Shown here: in pieces, positions 15,001-27,000 of the stretch
Layout of the letters: the number at the start of each line of letters is the position of its first letter
How positions within the stretch are numbered: the stretch's first letter is position 1
Source: Liolophura sinensis
Taxonomy: Eukaryota > Mollusca > Polyplacophora > Chitonida > Chitonidae
DNA: 64,000 nt
Direction: 5' to 3'
Assembly (NCBI RefSeq): GCF_032854445.1
Contig: NC_088295.1
Coordinates: 77,590,028 to 77,654,027 of the forward strand
Position numbers and translations under genes: made by a program
Notes under the pieces: model-generated
Database searches by the model: none
What the model saw: the letters and a program-made list of their open reading frames with translations, nothing else
What the model was told of the DNA's origin: nothing

Positions 15001-18000
15001 ACTGAACCAATCGTTTTGAAATTTGATATGCAGCTAGACTGTTGGTAGTTACAATAAATTTGAGAAAATTGTTGACTTCCGGTGAAAACTTTAGAAGCTC
15101 GTCAAAGTTGTAACGTCACAAAAAGTTTTGAAATTTCAATTTTTTAAACATATTCTGGTGTATTTCGAGCAACTGATTCCTAATCTGCTTTAGTTAAATT
15201 TAGTTAGTAATTTCAACGACTTGTAACTCGAGAACTATGTGAGCAAGAAATGTGAAAACTTGCCACAAATTGTAGCCCAAGACATGCTCTTTCAGTAGTA
15301 TGCCAACAGATCTGAGCTACGATCATTAGTCATAGATGTTAATCCTATTGCTTTACATGGAGTTAGATGGGAACTGGACTAGGTTTATGGTATTTCACTT
15401 AATGCTTTCTGCTGCACTGTCCAAGATTTCCCTAAATAAGTGTCTTATGACATACAGCTATGCTGTCTTCTATTTGATAGCGTGGAATAATTACAACAAC
15501 AAACAACGTGAACTCTGGCTGAAACTGCGGGGCTTAAAATTGATAGTGCTTAAGCTAGCGACACTGTTATTGCAGCTGTCGGTGTTAGGGAGACAATTTA
15601 TAAGTAGCCGTGTTTACATTGGTCCGATTCTTTCTCTTTGACTGGTGTTTCGCGATATTTACTGGATTCAACAGACGCAGATTGCAATTCAAGCGATGCG
15701 GATGGGACGAGTCTTTAGCCTTAGTGTAGAAATATGTGTATGTTCAAAAATCTTAAAGTTCACTGTCTTACATGTAACTCGACAATTATTAGAGTTAGCT
15801 TGCACACAATTCTAGCCCAAGACATCCTCTACTCCTACAGTGTTACGGACTTGAGCTATGATTAACAGTTTTCTCACTAGAGTCTTTTCAGAAACACATA
15901 TTAATGCCATTGTTTTGTTCTTTCATTACATGGCCACCAATCAGGTATATAACTTGTTGACTTGTTACTTTTATACTGCACTGTAAATGATTTCCCAAAG
16001 CCGTTCTGCACTTAGATATAGCTATTCTGTCTACCGTTTGACAGTGTAATGTGATAACTACAACAACAAACGACGTGGACCCCGGCCAAAACTGCTTTGC
16101 AGTTCTAGTTTCATTTGTTCCTATACAAATGCCAGAAATGTAATGACTCATACCTTGTCAAAGGGTTTGTCAGCATTATCCTTATTGGTCCAGCTTCCCA
16201 CACCTTGTAGTTTGGCTCCATTACTACACTTGTACCTGATTGAGGCAAAAAGCAAAACAAATCAGAAAACAACATGTGAAGGCTGCATAAAAGTTGAGGG
16301 AAAAAAAGAAGAAGCAATTAATGGGCTGCATATGATTTTGTAGACAATACTGAAAATACAGAAGATCTGCACAGGATATATATGTAGGCCTTTCAGATAA
16401 ATGGTATAACAATACACAACAGAATACACGGTGGTACTGTGAAATTATTGTATTTCCCTTGTAACATGGGAGTTCTTATGGACATGTGGGGACCTTAACA
16501 GGATTATTAGTCTAAGGCACTGTTCTTGCCAGTACTGATCAACACAAAAAGGCTACAGGCTTGAATCCACCTCTTGCTGGTTCGCTGAAGCTTGTAGAGG
16601 CCTGTAATGTACCTGACCAAGGGTTAATTTGAGTCCAGGAACCGAGGATTCCTACACTCACAAACTTTAGTGTCATTATACAAGAGAAAAATTCTCAGCA
16701 TTACACACCAATAATATAGACAAATAATTCTGTTTCACTGGTGGTAAATCAGACCTGCATACCCCTAGTGAATGTAATGTGTACAAACACTCATGTTTAC
16801 ATGTACAAATCCAACTTTATGTGTACAAAATTGTGCCGCACCTATATTTTCAATCCTTCTTTGAAATCACTTCAAAATTATAAAAACCCCAATGCAAAAT
16901 TTTAATTAACCTAATTAAGTTTTAATTAACCTTTTATACTTGTGTGACTAAAACTGAGATGTCAGAAATTTCAAAAAAAGAGAGTAAGGTGCCCTTGAGG
17001 GAAACAAAAGATGTTTTGTGTTTTAGTTTGGGTCACAGGGAGGAAAATTCTGCATGTTCTTGTCCATGCCATTGTATTTCAAGACAATCAGACAGAATTA
17101 ACCATTCTTTAGTATGTTTAGCTGGTGCATAATCTTTGTCGTGTTCAGTATATTTCGTGAAGCTCATTTCAACAGACTGCTTTCTGTGATGTTAAAAAAA
17201 ATTGCAGGTTTGTACAAATCTCACTCTTAAATAATCATGACGGGATGAATATTGGGTTTATTGACAGTTGATTGAGTTGAAGTAACTTCAATGGCATTCA
17301 AGACTAACAGAAAACGGACTTTTTGTCCTGTAGTGATCGTGTGATGATGAGGATTTGTCCAGCTGCAACTCTGAGAATTAAAGGGGATTTGTTCAAGACT
17401 GTAAGTGATTTTGTGTTCATTCATATCTGCTTTCTTCCGCAATATCACCACCAGCCGCAATTTTGTGCGGAAAAGCATGTCCAACGAAAAAGGCTGACAT
17501 AAAAAGACGGAATAAACAGGTCACCATTCGGAAATCCTTGACACGCTACCCTTTACTCTTTACACCATATAGTTGGGGGTTTCCCCACTCAATCTTTCCT
17601 GTAATGAGATACTAAAAACAGACCTGTATTCAAATAAAAAATGAAATTGGACTCGATTTTATTTTCTTCCATGTATGGCGTCGAAGCATATTTTCTACTT
17701 CTTCCGCATACAATCGTATTTTCTACATCTATCAAATCTGTCCATAGTCTTACTCTTGTTGCATGTGAAAATTGTACAACTGTAGATTTAACAAACAACA
17801 TAACTGAATTTTGCAAAACAAAGAATCTGATTCATGTATTTAGATTTTCATGGATTACAAACACATGTGGGTACTCACAAGACATTCTGGTAGCAGAACT
17901 CTGACACATCTATCACAGCTGCTATCTGCTCATCAGTTTTGCGGTATTTAACTACTTTCTTCTCAGGTTCTGGAGACTTCACAGCTTTCGGACTCTGAGA

Positions 18001-21000
18001 GTTACTTGGGATGACAGTAATTCCTATGTCTGGTCTGATCACACAGGCAACCTGTTCCACAAAAGAAATAAAATATGAACTAAAGTAGCTTGATACACCA
18101 AAGAAAGAAGCAGGAAGTGATGTGGATGTCACTGAATCAAACAGAATACATAAACCAACAGGAGAGTCCTGATATGAAGGCATTTTAAATCAGCATAAAT
18201 CAGACATGTATAATAAACAAAAAACTACTGCTAACCTACATGTAGCTATCTCCTAATTTAAGACGTTCATTATTTGAACAAAAATTCTCATGGAAGAACA
18301 AGCTTTTACACTCACAGTAAATGGTGGTATGCCTCCAGGTCCATCAGGGTCTATTTTGTAGGAGCCACTCTTAGACTCTGGGTTCTGTAGTCTCACCTCA
18401 TCACAGTTACGTGGTAACCCTGGAATGAGTTGTAGTCCATGTATACATATGAAAATTATCATCATTAATGGTCATCAATTAGCGAGATAAACACGTTATG
18501 TGGTACATGTAACTCTGGAGTATTTCATAGTTCATGAATGTACATGTTCATCATTTATTATTTAACAATAAAAAAATTCTCCTGTACAAACTGTGTTACA
18601 TTTTTGTTGTAGTTCTGTATATACTTGCACTGACATATTCTTATGTTTAAATACCATATAAAATGTTCCCCCTGGTTTACATGAAGCAAATGTAGAGACA
18701 TAAAATAAATGGATTACATACTTGTACTAATTTAACTGGTCTTTCTCAATTCTGTGTTTAGAGCCAACCCTACCTATACAGGCAATGCCATCTCCCATGT
18801 AGCCATCCTTACAGACACAATCATAGCCACCTCGTTTGTTCTGACAATCAGCATTGGGATTACACTCAGATGTCTCCTCTTCACACTCATTTACATCTGA
18901 AAAATGAGAAAATTCAGCAGGTAATGTGATAAAACAAACAATTCATGCCCACTTTTAATGTGGTATATCAAACCGAACAGAAAACCAAAACCCCACTCCA
19001 CAATAACAACAACGCGAGTGTTTACCTTCACATGTTTGTTTGCCATCTCCCTTGTAGCCCTTCTGACACTGACAGTTGCCGTTCTTACATTCGCCCAGGG
19101 TATTACAATCAGCATCCGTCTTACACTTTGTCAGACCTGGAAGATACACCAATCATTAAAGCAAAGCTACAGAATGATCTTTGTAAATCTTTGAAAATAT
19201 TTTTCAAAATATATGAAAGAGGAATAACAAATAACGAAACTGACTTCAATAAATGATGCAGGTGTATGTGATTCTTGTAGTAACTGGATAACGAGTGTAA
19301 ATGTTAGACAGATCTCTAGTGACTAATTTACTTGGAAATGGACTGGAGGTTGCAGGAATTTGTCAGAATACTTTAGAACTTTTTTCAAAAATATAAAGTT
19401 CAATATATTGTATTTTATGTGAAATTTAGCCTTTAAAATTGCACGAAGCACATACATTAAGGCCTTAAAACTATATGTTAGATGTCAATACTTAAGTGTT
19501 CCTGATAAGAAACTTCACAAAAACATATTTAGTGACTTTATAAGGTGGATGAATCAAGCGAAATGTGTCACCTGAAAAAAGGTAAAATTCAGGTGAAATT
19601 TAGTATTTTGGACTTGAAGTGAGCAATAACTGCAGGGTTGTATGATTAGGGCTACTGCTGGAATCAAATAAATGGTGTACCACTGCAAGTAAAAATTGGT
19701 GACACCTGTAGTGGTTTGTCCAAAAACTTTTTCACGTTCTATGAACAGACAGCGGAGTTTAAACATATTAAAGGTGTCTTACTTACTTATACACTGGTCT
19801 CCCGATCTGACAAAACCTGGTTGACATTCACACTCGTACCCCCCATCACGATTCACACATTTGGCTCCATCTGGGCATGGGTCACCCTCACTACACTCAT
19901 CAATGTCTGACGTTAGAAGAAGAGAATACACAAGTCAGAACGAAAGTATACACTTCTTACATCTATAACCTGGCACACACAGGAGGTTAAGACTCTACTC
20001 ATGATCTGGTCGAGTTGGTTCCAGTTGCTGATGACTACTTCAGGATTGAACTGCAAACATGTACTGATTCCAAATGAGTCGAGTTGCTATTTTACATATT
20101 CCAGCGCAGAACCCTGTTATCTGTTCTACAGGAATTTTGTTAGGTATTAGCATAAAGAAAATGTTGTACAGGAGCCAAGTAAGCATCGGGCACATGTAAT
20201 TGTAGCATACATGTATATTATGACACTGCTCACATTTTTCTTTAGCACGTAAAATTAATAATTACATTATATACAACTCACCTGCACAGGCATCTCTGCC
20301 ATCTCCCATGAATCCCTTCTTGCAGCGGCACTGTCCAAAACTGCATTGAGCATTTTCATGGCAAACATCATCAAATACACAGGGAGTGTTTCCTACAATA
20401 ATCACATTGGTAATTCAGATCATTTTTACATATATTCTCAAGACTTATTATCATATTTAAGCTAAAATTCCACATTTAAGGATGTTGACACAGACACAAA
20501 GGTGAGTACCAGTATGAGTGAGTCAAACAGCTTTTGCCACATGCTGGTGTTCCTATTAGTGTTGACCCATGATTACTAACGCAAAGAAAAATGGTTGTAA
20601 ATTTAAACATTTCCTTCAGTCATTCATCCGATCTGCCTACTTGATAATATCTGACAATGTCAAATCATACAGCAGTGCCATCAACAGTTTTGAAATAGAC
20701 ATGGCAACTGTATAAGCTGACTGACAACAAACAATTCTGCACTGATGGAACCAGAAAAATCAGGCAAACAGTGTTATAAATACTCTCTTGTCCACCAGGA
20801 TAAAATCTTACCTCAAGGAAGTGAACAAATGCATAGAGACATGAATCCTATGACTGCATTTGAGATAAAGCAATGTTTGTTTGAGGAAACTAAAGTTTGA
20901 TAGTTCCAGATGATCACCCTGTTGTGGAATTACATGTATTCATAACAACTGAGCATATCAATAAAGTAGACAGAGTTAATGACCTCATGGTACCATAGCC

Positions 21001-24000
21001 AAAATAGCCAAATACATGGTACTATATAACCATTTATCCCCTCTTACGCTAAAATTTCCCAATGCTGACACTGTTTATGAGTGGTGACAATGATTATAGA
21101 GTCAGATTCTAAACTGTAAATCCAGATTAAAATCACATGCACATGTGCACATTCACATCCTTTTTCTAAGGTCCCCATGGTTCTGGAACCCAAGGTTACA
21201 TAATTCTAATTTGAATGTCAAAGACAAACATTGAAAAGCAATGATTAATTCATCCAAAAATGTTAATTCTGAAAGACACGGCATGTAAAGGGAATAAACT
21301 GATGCTACTTACGGTACTCGCACAGATAGGGCAGTTCTTGTTCACAGTTCTGATCATTCCACTGGTAATTGTCATGCTTCACCATAAGCACACAATTATT
21401 CTTGTCCACTTTGTCACTGGGTTGTTTATTACCCCAATTTTTGTAGTTCACCTCAGACTTATCAGACCAGCTGTATTCCCCATCAACACCTCTTTCCACA
21501 AATCCTGTAAAGAAAATCTTATGACTCGATTTAAGGTTTACAAAGAAACAGTGCTTATAAGTCCTTATTCCTCATTGAAATGTGGAATACATAAATCTCA
21601 CAATCACTTTTGAAGATACAGGTTTACATGCTTGGGATTTAGCATGGTTTTCAACATTATTTAACTCAAATCGTGACGGTGTCTCCAAAGTCTGACATAT
21701 CACTGAGCTGTGTCAATGGATATCCATATCAGTGACACTCATCATAGCCCATGAACTATTAAATAACACCATCAACACCTTGGCCTATCCCATTATGCTG
21801 AGAATCAAGCCAGGAAAGTACCAATACTGCCGATTTTAAATCTTACATGTATTTATTTATATGTATATGTATTTACATGTATGTATTTATCTGATTGTTT
21901 AGCACCAGTCTTACATGTAGATACCATATGACCGGGTTAAGGATTGAACTTAAAAGAGAAATGAAGATGAAATATGCGACTTACCTATCCATGGGTTTAG
22001 TATTTCTGTCTGGCTATCAAGGTACCGGCCGATAACATACTGTTCATACTGAGAGTGAATGCTGACCAGTCCTCCGCCCATTTTCCTACAATCTTCTTCT
22101 GCGTCTGGCTGGGGTTCAGGTTTCAGTATGACCTTATAACAGTTCAGTCCTATTCTGATTGAGCCCTCAGGACAGCGTTCCTTCACTACAATGAAGACAC
22201 TACTTGTGATAACTAATATAAAACACAGTACAAGAATGTGTCTTATTTTTGGAGGCAGCAAAATTTTGTTGATGGCTCAGAAAACTTTTAGATATTCGAC
22301 GTAATACAGGAAACATACACATACCAACAACAAAACAATGGCACAAACTGACACATTGGTGATTTGTTTATTAACGTAAGATATGGAAATTTTTTTCAAC
22401 TGAAATTACCTTGTGAACCCTAACATACATGTAAATCTAACTATTAAACAACTATTTGAGGCTTTCAATTAATAAACGAGCCATGTAAGTGTAGAAGCTG
22501 TAAAATAGCAATACAGGCAGTATCACAAATCTTCTGATCACACCTACCAAATGAAACACAAGTGATGATTATTCTACAATCATTTAAACTGTTTGTGTGA
22601 CATACACACCTTTTTGGTTGCGCTTGCAGATATAGTTGTACTTGGTGTCACAGACAACAGCGTTCCACTCCATTTTCTCATTCAGAAACACACATCTGGG
22701 TGAGCCCTGATACAGTGGCTGACCCTCTGCCCAGTTGGTGTAATCAAGTTGCTCTCCATCTGTCCATGCAAAGGTTCCAGCAGATGAATCTGGGAAGCCT
22801 TGTACAGCTCCAATCCACATCTTGGCGGTCCCGTTCACGTCAGCCAACAAGCTTACAAGAAATTCATATAAGAGTTACAGAAAACTTTCAACATGCATTC
22901 ATGAGCCATTCTATGAATTATTGGTCAGGGATCACACCGGGTCAAGGATTACAGTTTCTGTTTTACATCAAGTATCAAATCAGAGTACAAGGATCCTCTC
23001 TAGTTTTTTTTTTCACATATGTATTTTTTTCTATTTTATTTTTATATATCATTTTCAATGTCTCATTTGTTCCTTCATCAACATATACATGTAGAAACTA
23101 GGAAATCTGCACACTCTGAATGGGCACAGCATAGCCCTTCACTGCAGAATATCCAAATCATCATAAGCATAATCATATAGTTAACAAACAGAACAGTTCC
23201 TTGTTTCAAAAAAAGGTGATAAAACCTTACTCCTCATAGATGAAGTCTTCTTCATCCTCAGATAAGATAGAACTGAGGTCCGCTGCATGTACAATACAAG
23301 TGAGGTATGCTTCAATAAAGCTCAGCTCGAACTGGAAATAGTGGTAACACTCTCCTTCGTACATGTACCATCCCCGCGGACATGCCGTTAGCTGGAGCGC
23401 TGCAGATGACAAACACACAAGTTCAAATTAACATGTACATGAAGATGACACACTTAGGATCTATTGTGACAAATAAAGGCAAATGACAGTGGAATACTGG
23501 CAGAAGTCCGAAATGGAAGGTATTTCATCATTTTAGTGATGCTGAAGCTTTGACGGTGTACATACGTTTTCGACAGACGAAGTTAGCTTGGAGTTCACAA
23601 CTGTGTGTTGTGAACTTGTACTCAGATGTGTCTCCCATAGCAACGCAATCCCTGGTTGCTTTGCCTTCCTCCTTAGGCTCTCCTTCTGCCCAGTTTTGGA
23701 AGTCAGATGCTGAATCATCCACCCACACATAAATACCTACAAGACAATAACAAATGTCATCAATTCACACATGAACACCTCAAAATCAAAACATGTTTTG
23801 TGCTGGTTTGTTTCCTATCAAACGGTTATAATATTAAAGACACATAACAGATAAAATCAGTGCCATGAGTTACTACTGGGATAACCTCTGAGACATGACA
23901 TAAATTTTTGGCCCAAGGAGACGTCCTTGACTTAATCTTAATTAACAATGTGACATGTTTCCTGAACTCGGGTTTGAACATAAATGACAATTTTCAGTTT

Positions 24001-27000
24001 TGCTACCTTATGATATTAGTCTATAATAAGTAGAATACATCTCATTTAAGTCTAAGACTGTTTAGGCAGTTTAATTATCATGGGACCAGAAGAATTTAGT
24101 TATACTAAAGATTCTTCAGGTTCATCAGCTCAGAGGGGAAGAAACGTTACATCTGTCAAAGACAGTTCAGAACCTACATTCATACATGTACTACCCGGTA
24201 TGTGTGTATACAAAGTTGAACAGTTTTGAATATCAGGTCAGACTACATGTCATGTAGCAGCATACATGCAAAATGAGTGACGTGTCCCCTCATTATTAAC
24301 CAGCAAGTTACATGTAGCCCATGTATTATGGTACATATTTAGAGTAAAATGAGTTACATGTGCCCACACTATTATTTGCCTAGTTACATCTTCCAGTAAC
24401 AATATTAGAATATTCCATACATATTTAGTGACACTGATTTGCTCAACAATCAGCATGTACTACTGATTTTTTGATACTGCTTCATAAACCAAGCTTCATA
24501 CCATCCATTTTAGCATCTGTGTATCCAATCCAAAACTGGCCTGTCAGTCCAAGTAATATCATCTGCTGTGTGACAAACTCTATGTCACGATCATTAATGA
24601 GGGAAGCCAAGTCACCTCCCTCAGACTGGCACTGTTTTCTCGCATCACTAAATGTTTTTGGAGTTTCTTTGAATGAATAGCACCCATCTAGATGCTTGAT
24701 GAACCCAGGGGGACATGCAGCTGCAAAACAAACCAAAAAAAAAAACATAAAACATAAAACATGTCTGTGGTAAAAATAATCAACAGTACATTCTATCCAA
24801 ATGGGGAACAAGACAGTCCAAATGGGGAACAACGCAGTCCAAACCAGGAATAAGACAGTCCAAACCAGGAATAAGACAGTCCAAATGGGGAACAAGACAG
24901 TCTAAATGGTATACCGTTTTGTTCTTTTCAGTAATATGTCACTGTTTCTGTAAAGTTGTGCTCATAAAGCAAATAAGGAAGATCACAAGCACTGCAACAC
25001 AACGGCAGCTAATGATGTGTTTTTACAAAGCTTTAAACTGACTTGTGCAGGCGGAAAATGGTGAGTCATCACAATCATTGCAGAACTCATTATCACCTAT
25101 GAAGTCATATGTTAATAGTTAACCCTTTCGGTACTGCATTCCTTTGACACCATATGTCATAATGACCTAGATTAATTTTTAGATAACGACAGCATTTTTT
25201 TCAAAAGCGATTTTGGGTGAGAAGAATTCATGTAAAGTCAAAACACATAATGCATCATTTGTAGGAAATTGAATAAGCTTTCAGAATATACATAATTTGA
25301 AGGTGTAGGTGCCCCCCCCCCCACAAATGTAAGGGGGGGGCAAATCCCCCACCTTCTAAAAAAATACACAGATTGACAATTTTGTGATTGTTTTCTTACA
25401 GAAGTAAAGGAAGATATTTATTTTCAGTCATCACATGAATGAAACAATTGTTGGAAAGGTAATAATGTTTCAGAATATTATTGTTTTAGGTTGTACGTGC
25501 CCCCCCCCCCCCCCCCAAAAAAAACAATTGTGTCTGAGGGGGGGGTGTGGCTGTAAAGTCACCTCCTATCCCTCTGAATATGTGAAAAAAACAATTTCCA
25601 AAACAAGATATTCCCTTTCCTACAGAAATAGAAATAAGGGTCTGAGTTAGTATCACCGTCAGAATCTGCTCTATCGGCGTTGATTTGTTCATTATTTGAG
25701 TCCTTATCTGACGTGCCAGTGACAGAATGAGCACTTGGTTCATTGTCACTTCCGCCATTATCGGTATTGGACATGTCATGTTCACTGTTTTGTGCATGTT
25801 GTAGTTGTACCTCGGCAAAATCACGAATTTTGATGTCAGAATTATCCTCACTAAATGTGTCATTTTCGTTGTCAAAGTCATCATCACCTGAATCACTATC
25901 GGCTTGAAGTTCCTCCAGCACCTCCTGAACTGTAAACCTCGCCGCCATTATCAGCTGACCACGAAAACAAAAACAAAATTCCACGTCGAACTCTGTAAAA
26001 CTAGCTATCAAGATGGCTGCCTATCGACATGCTGTAAATAGAAAAGGTCTTCCCCAAGATCACGTGACTCCTGCCGTTGATGTTAAAAATAACCTAATTC
26101 CCGGGATTCCCCCTATTACGCGTCATATGACAGGTGTGATACTCGCTCGACTGGAGTCGAGCCTCGGCCGTGAAACGAGTTTTTCGTGGCTCGACTGCAG
26201 TCGAGCGTAGGTCTCAAAGAGTTAAAATACAGCCACAGATGACCTACGGACTCTACACCCTGTGGCATCCTCTCCCTTGAACCCATCTCCCATGGCTCCC
26301 TCAGGACAAACACAGGCTGATGACTCGTCAGGTAGGAGGACACAGTCAGCAGATTCCACACACAGCTCCTTCTGGAAGACTGAGCACTCCACAGGCTTCT
26401 CTGGCTCCTTGGGTTTGTTCTCTGATTTAAAAAAAAATGAAAATATCTCACCATCATTTCACAAACGAGATCTTTAGCCCAATCAAAACATTTTGAGTTT
26501 CATCTGATTTCTTGTCTTTGAATTTAAATTTACCTGTGCACACTCTGCCATCTCCAGTGTATCCTTCCAAGCATACACAAACATATGATCCTTCATCATT
26601 CCTACACTCAGCAAACGGTGAACACAAGTCTGTTCCGTCCAAGCATTCATTTACATCTGAAGATAAAAACACATACATGTAGGCGACAAATACAACATAA
26701 CTGTAATAAACAATATGTGTAAATACTTTCAATAAATTTTCTGCTGCATCATCAGCTGAAACCAAAACTTTTAAAAGATATGTGAAAAGGAACTAAAAAC
26801 AAAGATTATGGTTCTGGGGGAAATGAAGAAAATTTTGTCAATATAAAAATGAAAATGTTTTGGAAATGAATCTGCTGAGCACCTCTCATTCCCCTCAGAA
26901 AACAAAACAAAGCCTTTCATGTCTCCTTTACTATAGATGTGAACGTGGATCAGAGAAAGCCATCCATTCATCCTACCTTCACAGGTAAATCCATCCCCAG

